NCBI RefSeq assembly: GCF_000242455.2
Contig: NC_019892.1
Span: 992,001 to 1,056,000, forward strand
DNA length: 64,000 nucleotides
Reading direction: 5' to 3'
DNA from: Singulisphaera acidiphila DSM 18658
GTDB lineage: Bacteria > Planctomycetota > Planctomycetia > Isosphaerales > Isosphaeraceae
Position numbers and translations under genes: made by a program. Below, piece by piece: positions 25,909-34,264 of the stretch (the first letter of the stretch is position 1; every line of letters starts with the position of its first letter). Under the pieces are notes generated by a model. That model ran no database searches. It saw only the letters and a list, made by a program, of their open reading frames with translations, and was not told the DNA's origin.

Positions 25909-27027
25909 TTAGTAGGAATCCGCGCTGATGACTTCGTTGCCCGCTCGGGTTCCCAGGGCCGACCAGGTGGCGATGTTGATTGAACTCTTCATGAATCGCA
26001 CCGATCCGTCGGCGAATACCGCGTTGACTCCTCCAGAGTGGTAGCTACGCGCGGCCAGGTGATTGGCCCAGATGGTGAGGTCACCACAGTCATTTCCGGT
26101 CCAGTTGGGAGGCACGGTGTGGGAGTAATTCGTCGTCTCGGGAATGAAGCGGTAGTATTGGAGTCCGCGGTAGTAGATCAAACCGCTGGTGCAAACGGGA
26201 ACCGCTTGGAGCGTGAACGAGCTTGTGTAGTAGATCGTGTCGATTGGGATCCGATTCGCCGCGGCAGGAGCGCTGGAGGCGCCCGCATAGCGAGCCTGTC
26301 TGATCTCCGAGAACATGGCTGTGTTGGAGGTGCCGTCGATGATCGTGGCCATGGAAGTGCCACGGGCTGCATTGTAGGCGGGATTCGGCTGTGTCGTTCC
26401 GGCGAGGTACTGTGCTTGACTTGTGTCAAACGTGACATTGAATATGCCAAGAAAAACAGTATTCGTCTCTTGAAGCGGCGGGAACCCCGCGCACATTGAG
26501 CCGATGCCGTAAGCCTGGGCGGCCGTGCCGCCGATGCTCGCGTAGTAGTTCGTTCGGCCGATGTTGGCGGAGGATCCGCCGGTGGAGATGGCACTGTTGA
26601 CGACGTTTCCGCTCCCTGGGTCCGATGGGCAGAGATACGTGGCCACCTGTGTGATGCGGGCGGTCTCATTCGCTCGGTCATTATTGGCATCGAGCGCGAA
26701 ATTCCACGTGTTGAACAGAGCGCCCTGCTCGAGATACTGCATCAGATAGGCGAGCACATTGGCTCGGCTGGCAGCATTGGGGCAGGGATTGGCGGTCGTG
26801 ACGGCCGCATAAGGAAACGGGGCCCAATCCGGTGGAAGCGTGGAGTTCGTGGACTCAAAGTTCAAGGACGCCAGCCCGAGTTGTTTCAGGTTGTTTACGC
26901 ATTGGGACCGACGCGCGGCCTCACGGGCTGCCTGAACGGCCGGAAGTAACAATGCAATGAGCACGGCGATGATCGCGATGACGACGAGTAATTCGATGAG
27001 CGTGAATCCACCACGAATACGTCTCAT
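25909..27027 (-). CDS. DUF1559 pseudopilin-like protein
   Basis: A 372-residue member of the DUF1559 family. ATG 27027 (GGAGAG upstream) gives [16 protein letters not shown] directly; the frame to 27180 adds 51 unrelated residues. The prepilin helix is followed by [19 protein letters not shown], and the C-terminus carries [13 protein letters not shown] (H-x9-DG) and ends EVISADSY. It is expected to be processed by a prepilin peptidase and exposed outside the cytoplasmic membrane. A small lipoprotein gene follows. Confidence 0.93.
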   Translation of the reverse strand: MRRIRGGFTLIELLVVIAIIAVLIALLLPAVQAAREAARRSQCVNNLKQLGLASLNFESTNSTLPPDWAPFPYAAVTTANPCPNAASRANVLAYLMQYLEQGALFNTWNFALDANNDRANETARITQVATYLCPSDPGSGNVVNSAISTGGSSANIGRTNYYASIGGTAAQAYGIGSMCAGFPPLQETNTVFLGIFNVTFDTSQAQYLAGTTQPNPAYNAARGTSMATIIDGTSNTAMFSEIRQARYAGASSAPAAANRIPIDTIYYTSSFTLQAVPVCTSGLIYYRGLQYYRFIPETTNYSHTVPPNWTGNDCGDLTIWANHLAARSYHSGGVNAVFADGSVRFMKSSINIATWSALGTRAGNEVISADSY

Positions 27028-28144
27028 GGGAAACTCTCCGGGAGGGGCGAAGCGGTGAAGTGGTCGGACGTACTGCGTCTGTCTCTTTCGAGAATCAGGA
27101 GATTTCGAGAGGAAGCAGTTGCCAGACGGATGAAATGACGCGATTGGCAAGAGATCTCTCAGGGCGCAGCAGAGACACACCTCGAAAGCGATTCGAGATC
27201 TCAGTTTGACCCAAGGAAAGAAACTTCAGGCCGATCACTTAACTTTGGGGGGGGAATGACAGCAGGAGAGAAGATCCACGGCTCGGCTAGGGAGAGCCGA
27301 GCCGGAAAGCCAGAAGGCGGGCTCTGTTCAAGAGAGCCAGCTGACTACGGTCTCGTCCCAACTCCTTCTACGAGGTTGAATGCTCAGAATCAAAATGTTC
27401 ATCAAGAGAAAGCAATTTTGTTAGCTTTGAATGAATCATTCGAATCAACGAATGAATGGTCTTACCTCAAGCATTAATCTCTTCGGAAATATAGAATATC
27501 ACCTTCCAGAATTCAAGGTGTTAGTGGCCGCGTTTTTGTTGAAAATTTTCTCCGAGGAATTTTGCCTAACCTCAGCCATGTTAGCGACATCTGTAGGTTT
27601 AATTCGTTAGGATGGACGGGAATGGTTTCGGGGGTTCGACAAGTTTCGGAGGAGGGGGGCTAACTCGTTGCGTAAACGAAGGCGAATTTGTAAACGCGAT
27701 GTTATGTCTTGTAACGGCGCTGAGCTATGGCCGTGCCAGCATCTCGCCGAGTGCGAATAAGGAACCGGCGGCCCGAACGGGAATGATGTTTTCGAGCATT
27801 GGGTGGTGAGGTTGTCGCCTGAACGGTTCCTGAGTTTGCGGAATGCCTGGACAGTCGGGACGTCTACCGCTTTTGGTTTTGGTCGAGACCGACAACTCGC
27901 TCTTGAGTTACGTCGACGAACAGGCGATGCTGCGTAGAATAATAGTGAGGGCAGTGGTTCCGCGATTCGAGCCGCCTGGCGTCGAGGGGGAATTCCCTGG
28001 ATTTCACGAGATAACGGACCCTGCACTGAACGTGGGCGTCCCTCAGGGTTGACTTGAAATGCGGTCGCTCCAACCTGTTTTACGGGCGCACGTTGAGCAG
28101 GCGCAACTTGTTGCCGGCTTTTTTCTTTGGACGAGCCACGACTC
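27028..28144. other. Long non-coding gap with hairpins
   Basis: About 1.1 kb between divergent genes with no convincing coding region. A 10-bp perfect hairpin, CGGCTCGGCT at 27279-27288 against 27295-27304 with a 6-base loop, lies in it without a U-tract. The part from 27400 to 27620 is A/T-rich. Small open frames present have no ribosome binding site or family similarity that I can recognise. A structured RNA or a degraded gene cannot be excluded. Confidence 0.4.
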
Positions 28145-29383
28145 ATGCAATTCCACCACACGGTTCTCGATAACGGTCTGCGGGTCATCGCCGAGGTGAA
28201 CGATCAGGCACACTCGGTCGCCTCAGGCTTTTTCGTCAAGGCGGGGAGCCGCGATGAGTCGACCGAGGTTGCCGGGGTTTCGCACTTTCTCGAGCACATG
28301 GTTTTCAAGGGAACCCCGAGGCGCGACGCCCTGGCGGTCAACCGTGACTTCGACCGGGTGGGGGCCAAGCACAACGCGCAGACGTCGGAGGAGGACACCT
28401 TCTACCACGTCACCTGCCTGCCCGAGTATTTGCCGCAGGCTTTCGACGTCCTCTCGGACATTCTTCGACCCAACCTCGCCGAGGAAGATTTCGATACCGA
28501 GAAGCAGGTGATCATCGAGGAAATCCGGATGTATCTGGATAACCCGATGTCGGTCGCCTACGAGGCCGCCAAGGCCGCGCACTTCGGCCCGCACCCGCTC
28601 GGGCAGAGCATTCTCGGTACGATCGAGTCGATCACCGACTTGAAGGTCGACCAGATGCGCCACTATTTCGCCCAGCGCTACAGCCCGTCGAACATCGTCC
28701 TGGCGTTCGCCGGCAAGACGGACTGGGATCAGGTGGTGGCTCTGGCCAAGGCTCACTGTGGCGGCTGGCAAGGGGGGCAAATCACCCGGCAGGCCGTTCC
28801 GCCTCGTGGGACCGGGTCGTTCCAGGCCATCCTCCGCGCCGAGGACCAGCAGCAGACGATCATCGGCGTCGGCGATGCCCCCCCGCTCGAGAGCAGCGAC
28901 CGCTATGCCGCTCAACTCCTGGCGACGGTCCTGGGCGACCACACCGGGTCTCGCCTTTACTGGACCTTGATCGACCCCGGTTATGCCGACGGCGTCGAGG
29001 TCTCTTATCAGGACTATAACCAGGCGGGCGCTCTCTTCACCTTCTTGAGCTGCGACCCCGGCGAGACCCAGGCCAACCTCGGCCGGATCAGCGAGGTCTA
29101 CCGGGCCGCCACGGCCGAGGGGATTACCGAGGAAGAGCTGACCCAGGCCAAGAACAAGGTCCTCGCCCGCTCGGTGCTCCGAAGCGAGCGTCCGATGGGG
29201 CGGCTCGCCTCACTCGGCTTCCACTGGACCTACCGCCGCGAGTACCTCTCCGTCGCCCAGGAGCTCGAGGCCTTCTCCCGCGTCACGCTCGACGACCTTC
29301 GCCGCATCCTGGCCGAGTGGCCCCTGCTGCCGATGACCATCGTCTCGGTCGGACCGACGACGGACGTGCACGCTCCGGAGTAA
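28145..29383 (+). CDS. M16 family zinc metallopeptidase
   Basis: A 412-residue pitrilysin/processing-peptidase-type protein. ATG 28145 gives the typical start MQFHHTVLDNGLRVIAE. The zinc site is intact: HFLEH at residues 47-51 (HxxEH) and a third ligand Glu in EKQVIIEEI about 75 residues on. The C-terminal domain has YWTLIDPGYADGVEVSYQDYNQAG in place of the usual R/Y substrate motif. It probably works with the inactive homologue at 21443-22696 as a heterodimer. No signal peptide is seen, so a cytoplasmic role is expected. Confidence 0.93.
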   Translation: MQFHHTVLDNGLRVIAEVNDQAHSVASGFFVKAGSRDESTEVAGVSHFLEHMVFKGTPRRDALAVNRDFDRVGAKHNAQTSEEDTFYHVTCLPEYLPQAFDVLSDILRPNLAEEDFDTEKQVIIEEIRMYLDNPMSVAYEAAKAAHFGPHPLGQSILGTIESITDLKVDQMRHYFAQRYSPSNIVLAFAGKTDWDQVVALAKAHCGGWQGGQITRQAVPPRGTGSFQAILRAEDQQQTIIGVGDAPPLESSDRYAAQLLATVLGDHTGSRLYWTLIDPGYADGVEVSYQDYNQAGALFTFLSCDPGETQANLGRISEVYRAATAEGITEEELTQAKNKVLARSVLRSERPMGRLASLGFHWTYRREYLSVAQELEAFSRVTLDDLRRILAEWPLLPMTIVSVGPTTDVHAPE

Positions 29384-29520
29384 AATGAAAGCGGTGTCGA
29401 GGACGTGTCCCTTCCTGCTTGTAGGTAGTCCCGAAGGGGCGACCGTCGATTGCCGATTGCGTGGCACATACGGTCTCCCCTTCCAGAATGCAAAAGAACG
29501 TGGCCGGCGGGTACTCCCCC

Positions 29521-30426
29521 ATGCGGATCGTGAGCCTGCTCCCCTCCTTGACTGAGCTGGTCTGCGCTTTGGGCCGTCGTGTCGACCTCGTCGGGGTCAC
29601 CCACGAGTGTGACTACCCGGCAGGAGTCGAGCGGTTGCCGCACCTGACCCGAAGTCGGATCGCGGCGACGGCCTCGAGCGCCGCGATTGATGCGGCGGTC
29701 GTCGAGCAAGGGGGGAGTCTCTACGACCTGGACGGCGACGTGTTGGCTCAGCTTCGCCCTGACCTGATCCTGACCCAGGAGCAATGTGACGTCTGTGCGG
29801 TCAACGAGGCGACCGTGCGGCGGGTCGCCGCTGGACTGGCCACCGCCCCCTGGGTCGAAAGCGTCAACCCGACCTGTCTGGCCGACCTGGACGCGATGTT
29901 CCGTCGGATAGGCGTTCTGCTGGGGGCGGTCGAAGCGGCGGAGTCTCTTGTCGCCCGGTTCGATGCGACCGCCGCTGTGATCGCTCGCCGTCGCCAGGGG
30001 CGACCGTTACGCAGGGTGCTCGTCCTGGAGTGGTTCGACCCCCCCTTCTCTTCCGGTCACTGGAACCCCGAGATCGTGGCGCTTGCCGGCGGGGTCGAAG
30101 TGCTCGGCGAGGCGGGCCAGCGCTCGCGCCGGCTCTCCTGGGGCGAGGTCGCCGATGCCGATCCCGAATTGATCGTCCTCTCCCCTTGTGGGTTCACGAT
30201 CGAACGGACCGAGCAGGAACTGACTGAGCTCCAGGCGCGTCCGGAGTGGACCCGGCTCGAGGCCGTTCGGAGCGGAGGTGTGACCTTGGTGGACGGCTCC
30301 GCCTATTTCTCGAGGCCGGGCCCTCGGCTCGAGTCGAGCCTCAAGATCGCTGCGGCCGCGATCGACCCGGAGGCTTGCGGTGACCTGGCTCCTGTGGCAG
30401 GCTGGCGGCGTCTTCCGGCACTTTGA
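29521..30426 (+). CDS. Cobalamin-binding (BtuF-like) substrate-binding protein
   Basis: A 301-residue class III periplasmic-binding-type protein starting at ATG 29521. MRIVSLLPSLTELVCALG, VGVTHECDYP, LRPDLILTQEQCDVCAV and WGEVADADPELIVLSPCGF match the cobalamin-binding BtuF-like subfamily. No signal peptide is seen at this start, which is common in this subgroup and leaves its location open (cytoplasmic corrinoid binding or an unrecognised export). No BtuC/BtuD genes are adjacent and no B12 riboswitch is visible upstream. Confidence 0.85.
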   Translation: MRIVSLLPSLTELVCALGRRVDLVGVTHECDYPAGVERLPHLTRSRIAATASSAAIDAAVVEQGGSLYDLDGDVLAQLRPDLILTQEQCDVCAVNEATVRRVAAGLATAPWVESVNPTCLADLDAMFRRIGVLLGAVEAAESLVARFDATAAVIARRRQGRPLRRVLVLEWFDPPFSSGHWNPEIVALAGGVEVLGEAGQRSRRLSWGEVADADPELIVLSPCGFTIERTEQELTELQARPEWTRLEAVRSGGVTLVDGSAYFSRPGPRLESSLKIAAAAIDPEACGDLAPVAGWRRLPAL

Positions 30427-30651
30427 GTGTCGCGCAGGGGAAGCCAATCGCGAAAAGTCGCGTGTTTCCTCTTGAATGAGGCCGGGGGCATCGGCATAAT
30501 CGCTCGATGCGCGGCCTGCATCGGCCGTATTTCCGATTTCTGGGTATGTTCCGTGGCGGTGAGGGGACCGGATTTCCCTCGGGCCCGGCCCCTTTATTTT
30601 CTGATTTCGCTTCTCTGGGGACCTCGTGGCGGGGTCAGGCACAGGCGACTT

Positions 30652-31302
30652 ATGGCGGACGCAGTCAAGATTGCGGTCGAGGCGCGGGATCCCGCGAAGA
30701 ACAAAGGGACAGGCTCGAGAGTCTCGCGACGGTTGCGAGCGAACGGGCAGATCCCGGCGATTATCTACGGACACAAGCAAGACCCCTTGCCGATCTCGCT
30801 CGCACGGGCATCCGTCTGGGACATGATCAAAAAGTCCACCCACCTCGCCGAATTGAGCGTGAATGGGGCGACCGAGACGGTGATCGTCCGTGACATCCAG
30901 TGGGATCACCTCGGCAAGGAAATTATCCATCTCGACTTCGCCCGCGTGAACGCTGACGAGTCGATCGAGACCGAGGTCAAGCTCGAGTTGCGGGGGACGT
31001 CGCCCGGCGTCAGCGAAGGGGGTGTGCTCGAGCAACCGGTGCACGCCGTCGAGGTGACCTGCCGCGCCAACGCGATTCCGGACTCGATCCGGGTCGACGT
31101 GAGCAACCTGCACCTGGGGCAGAGCATTCACGTTCGCGACTTGATCCTGCCCGAAGGGGTGAAGGTCAACGCCGAGCCTGAGCTGACCTTGGTCCACGTC
31201 GTCTCACGGAGCGCACAGGCCGAGACGAGCACGCCCGGCGACGGTGAGAGCCTCACGCAGCCCGAGGTAATCAAGCCGGAGCGCCGTGAGAAGGACGAAT
31301 GA
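30652..31302 (+). CDS. rplY: 50S ribosomal protein L25/CTC
   Basis: A 216-residue long form of L25 (general stress protein CTC type), starting MADAVKIAVEARDPAKNKGTGSRVSRRLRANGQIPAIIYG. The N-terminal 5S rRNA-binding domain (to ~95) and the C-terminal beta domain (ELRGTSPGVSEGGVLEQPVHAVEVTCRANAIPDSIRVDVS) are both present, ending in an acidic tail. It is the first gene of a translation/replication block; pth follows 35 bases downstream and the two are very often neighbours. Confidence 0.95.
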   Translation: MADAVKIAVEARDPAKNKGTGSRVSRRLRANGQIPAIIYGHKQDPLPISLARASVWDMIKKSTHLAELSVNGATETVIVRDIQWDHLGKEIIHLDFARVNADESIETEVKLELRGTSPGVSEGGVLEQPVHAVEVTCRANAIPDSIRVDVSNLHLGQSIHVRDLILPEGVKVNAEPELTLVHVVSRSAQAETSTPGDGESLTQPEVIKPERREKDE

Positions 31303-31337
31303 TCCCGACTTTCCTGGCCGTGTCGGGGTTTTAGGGA

Positions 31338-31919
31338 ATGCGGAAACTGGTGGTCGGGCTGGGCAACCCCGGAAGCAAGTACGAGGGGACCCGGCACAAC
31401 ATCGGCTTCGAGGTGGTCGACCGCCTCGCCAAAGGGGGATCGGGAGCGACCTTTACCCGGAAGTTCGACGGCTTGCTGGCCGAGTCGGAAATCGACTTCC
31501 ACCGGGTACTGCTCCTGAAACCCGAGACGTTCATGAATCTGAGCGGGCGGTCGGTCGCCCAAGCCTTGCGGTTCTACAAGCTTGAGTTGGCCGACCTGCT
31601 CGTGGTTTGCGACGACCTGAACCTACCCTTGGGGAAGTTGAGGATCCGGGGGGGAGGGTCGGATGGCGGTCAGAAGGGGCTCCGTGATATCACGGCCCAG
31701 CTCGGGTCGGAAAACTATGCCCGGCTTCGGATTGGGATCGGTGAGCGCGGACCCGTCGATGCCGCCGACTTCGTCCTGAGCCGGTTCCGCACCGCGGACC
31801 GACTTGCGGTGGAAGACGCCTTGATCTTAGCCTCGCAGGCCGTGGCCGTCTGGGTAACCCAGGGACAGGCCGCCGCCATGAATCGATTCAACGGACCAAC
31901 AACGCCCACGAGTGGCTGA
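31338..31919 (+). CDS. pth: Peptidyl-tRNA hydrolase
   Basis: A 193-residue enzyme that releases tRNA from prematurely dropped peptidyl-tRNA. VVGLGNPGSKYEGTRHNIGFEVVD contains the conserved Asn and catalytic His; KPETFMNLSGRSV and DDLNLPLGKLRIRGGGSDGGQKGLRDI are the other family blocks. The length is normal. The gene lies 35 bases after rplY and 35 bases before rpsF, so it is likely in the same transcript. Confidence 0.97.
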   Translation: MRKLVVGLGNPGSKYEGTRHNIGFEVVDRLAKGGSGATFTRKFDGLLAESEIDFHRVLLLKPETFMNLSGRSVAQALRFYKLELADLLVVCDDLNLPLGKLRIRGGGSDGGQKGLRDITAQLGSENYARLRIGIGERGPVDAADFVLSRFRTADRLAVEDALILASQAVAVWVTQGQAAAMNRFNGPTTPTSG

Positions 31920-31942
31920 CCACTTAGTTTATTTGCCAACCT

Positions 31943-31950
31943 GGAGGGAA
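31943..31950 (+). promoter_or_regulatory. Shine-Dalgarno GGAGGGAA for rpsF
   Basis: A strong ribosome binding site four bases before the TTG at 31955. It supports the unusual TTG start of rpsF; the next in-frame ATG would cut the first beta strand. Confidence 0.7.
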
Positions 31951-31954
31951 GCTC

Positions 31955-32362
31955 TTGCCTGTCAACACGTACGAGGCGATGTTCCTGCTGGACAGCTCGA
32001 AAGTCGCCGTCTCTTGGGACGACTCGGTCAAGCATGTTCACGACATCCTGACCAAGCATGAATCGGAGATCGTCGCCAGCCGCCAGTGGGATGAACGCAG
32101 GCTCTCCTACCCGGTCGACGGCCACAAGAAGGGGACGTACCTCCTGACCTACTTCAAGGCAGAAGGGGCCAACCTCAAGGAGATCGTCGCCGATTGCCGG
32201 CTGAGCGACTTCGTGCTCCGCGAGCTGATCCTCAAGGTCCATCCCAAGCTGGTCGACCACCTGGTCAATCAGGCGATGACCTCGACGCCCAATGCCGAAG
32301 AAGAAGGACGTCGCGAAGAGGACATGGACGACCGTCCCCGCCGCCGTCGCCGCGACGACTGA
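31955..32362 (+). CDS. rpsF: 30S ribosomal protein S6
   Basis: A 135-residue S6 starting at TTG 31955. NTYEAMFLLDSSKV, the VASRQWDERRLSYPVDGHKKGTYLLTYF block and the VLRELILKVHP end match the family. Residues after ~110 form an extended acidic/basic tail (EEEGRREEDMDDRPRRRRRDD), longer than in many bacteria. It precedes ssb, as in many bacterial rpsF-ssb operons, but no rpsR (S18) follows. Confidence 0.95.
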   Translation: MPVNTYEAMFLLDSSKVAVSWDDSVKHVHDILTKHESEIVASRQWDERRLSYPVDGHKKGTYLLTYFKAEGANLKEIVADCRLSDFVLRELILKVHPKLVDHLVNQAMTSTPNAEEEGRREEDMDDRPRRRRRDD

Positions 32363-32560
32363 GTCGAGCGGAATGGATCAGCTCGAAACGGAGCCGTCGG
32401 ACCGGATTCGCTCGTTCAATCCCCAAGCGGTGATGAGCTTAACCGTCCCAGTTTGATCCTTGTGGGTGAAACGGGAATGTGGTAGTTTTTGGTAGGGAAC
32501 AACCGTTTACGCCTGCATGTTGGGAACGGCAAGCCGTTGCTCCTGGGGAGGGACCAGTCG

Positions 32561-33091
32561 ATGGCCGACTTGAATAAGGTTTTTTTGATGGGTCGACTCA
32601 CGTTCGACCCCGAGTTGCGCTATACGCCCAGTGGCGCGGCGGTCACGGACCTACGGATGGCGACCAGCCGGACGTGGACGGGTAAGGATGGGGAGCGCAA
32701 GGAAGAAACCCTGTTCATCGACGTGACGGTCTGGGACCGCCAGGCCGAGAATTGTTGCCAGTACTTGAAGAAGGGGAGCGGCGTCCACATCGAAGGCGCT
32801 CTGAAGATGGACACCTGGGACGACAAGACGACCGGCGAGAAGCGGTCGAAGATCCGGGTATCCGCCGACCGGGTGCAGTTCTTGGACCGACGTTCCGACG
32901 GAGGTGGCGGCGGTGGTGGTGGCGACAGCGACTATGCCCCGCCCGCTGCGCGAGAGCCGCAAGCCAGACGGAGCGGTCCTGCGGGTGCCTCGTCCGAGTC
33001 GCGCGGTCGCGCTCCGTACTCGCCTCCGAGCCAATCGGCGGGCCGTCGTGCCGCCGAACCCGAAACGGACGATGAGGATATCCCGTTCTGA
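32561..33091 (+). CDS. ssb: Single-stranded DNA-binding protein
   Basis: A 176-residue SSB from ATG 32561 behind GGGGAGGGA at 32545-32553. The OB fold covers residues 1-~110 (ADLNKVFLMGRLTFDPELRYTPSGAAVTDLRMATSRTW, VDVTVWDRQAENCCQYLKKGSGVHIEGAL), followed by a Gly/Arg/Pro-rich linker and the conserved acidic tip DDEDIPF that binds partner proteins. It acts in replication and repair and sits between rpsF and rplI. Confidence 0.97.
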   Translation: MADLNKVFLMGRLTFDPELRYTPSGAAVTDLRMATSRTWTGKDGERKEETLFIDVTVWDRQAENCCQYLKKGSGVHIEGALKMDTWDDKTTGEKRSKIRVSADRVQFLDRRSDGGGGGGGGDSDYAPPAAREPQARRSGPAGASSESRGRAPYSPPSQSAGRRAAEPETDDEDIPF

Positions 33092-33223
33092 CCTTGGTGG
33101 GTCGGACGGGTTCTCCCGAATTTTTTTTCGTGTGTTGGAAGCGATCGATAGTCGAAGACGAACGGCCGAGCGGCGGATGATGATCTTCGCCTCGCGACGC
33201 CCCACCCAAGGAGTGATTGCACG

Positions 33224-33883
33224 ATGGCCAAGATGACCGACAAGAAACCGGCCAAGGCCAAGACGAAGGTCAAAGTGAAGGCGTCGACCAAGGCCAAGAA
33301 AGCCGCGGCGGCTGCCGCGGCCCATGCCAAGCCTTCGGTAACCACCCTGACTCCGACCGTCCGCCAGCCGGGCGTCGAACGACGCAGGAATCATCCGACC
33401 CGTTCCAAAGACGGCTACATGGAAATCCTGCTGACCCACACCGTCCCCCACTTCGGCCAGCCCGGCGACCTGGTCAAGGTACGCCCCGGGTTCGCCCGCA
33501 ACTATCTCTTGCCCCAAGGGCTTGCGACGTTCGCGACACCGCACAACCTGCGGATCGTCGAGAAGCATCGCCAGCGGCTCTACCAGCTCGAGGTCGCCCG
33601 CCGGGCCGACCTTCAGAACCTGGCCGCCCAGATTGCCCAGCGCTCGGTTACGATCGAGGCCAACGCCAACGCCGAGGGGCACCTCTACGGCTCGGTGACC
33701 GCCGACCAGATCGCCGCCACGCTCAAGGCCGACAACTTCCCCATCGAAGCCGAAAACGTTCGGATCGAGGGCCCGTTGAAGGAGTTGGGTCTCTACACGA
33801 TCAAGCTCGCCCTCGGGCAGGACGTCACGACCGAAGTCAAGCTGTGGGTCGTTCCGACGCACACCGACGAACCGGTCGCTTGA
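33224..33883 (+). CDS. rplI: 50S ribosomal protein L9 with Lys/Ala-rich N-terminal extension
   Basis: A 219-residue protein. The L9 domain starts at residue 66 (MEILLTHTVPHFGQPGDLVKVRPGFARNYLLPQGLA) and includes the connecting helix and C-terminal domain. The first 65 residues are an added Lys/Ala-rich, highly basic segment ending RRRNHPTRSKDG. AAGGAG about 10 bases before ATG 33224 supports translation from the long start; an internal ATG would give standard L9. Such extensions are common in planctomycetes by my recollection. The gene follows ssb by 132 bases. Confidence 0.93.
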   Translation: MAKMTDKKPAKAKTKVKVKASTKAKKAAAAAAAHAKPSVTTLTPTVRQPGVERRRNHPTRSKDGYMEILLTHTVPHFGQPGDLVKVRPGFARNYLLPQGLATFATPHNLRIVEKHRQRLYQLEVARRADLQNLAAQIAQRSVTIEANANAEGHLYGSVTADQIAATLKADNFPIEAENVRIEGPLKELGLYTIKLALGQDVTTEVKLWVVPTHTDEPVA

Positions 33884-33964
33884 TCTCCGCCTTCGGCTCC
33901 TGACCCCTTCCGAAGGTGTCTTGCCCCAGACGGCAGGCTCTTCGGTGGGTTCGCCAGAGATAAG

Positions 33965-34006
33965 AAAGCCCGGTCCTCTCGGTGACGAGGGGGCCGGGCT
34001 TCTTTT
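33965..34006 (+). terminator. Rho-independent terminator after rplI
   Basis: AAGCCCGG-type stem at 33966-33973 and beyond pairs with the GGGCCGGGCTT at 33991-34001, with TCGGTGA in the loop, followed by TTCTTTT. It ends the rplY-rplI transcription unit 80 bases after the rplI stop. Confidence 0.85.
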
Positions 34007-34264
34007 CGTCTCGGGCGCGCGGGTGGTGCCCGAATCAGTCCTTTTTCTGATGGCCAAGTCTTCTCGTGGCCGATACGATTGTTCAGATCGGCTATCGTGC
34101 CGGATGCGTTCGCGCGTCGGGTTACGGGGGGTCAGTTCCTCGGCCTTTGACGAGGGAGACCCGGATGGATTGGCCGGTCGATGAACCCACAGGGGAGTCG
34201 GCCCATACTCTCAATCGAATGGGCCGGACCTCTCTGGTGTGCGAGCAGGGAGTTGCTTCGGATC

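Noticed and set aside
32651..34057. 468-codon open frame on the minus strand
   Set aside because: Antisense to ssb and rplI; no recognisable protein features.
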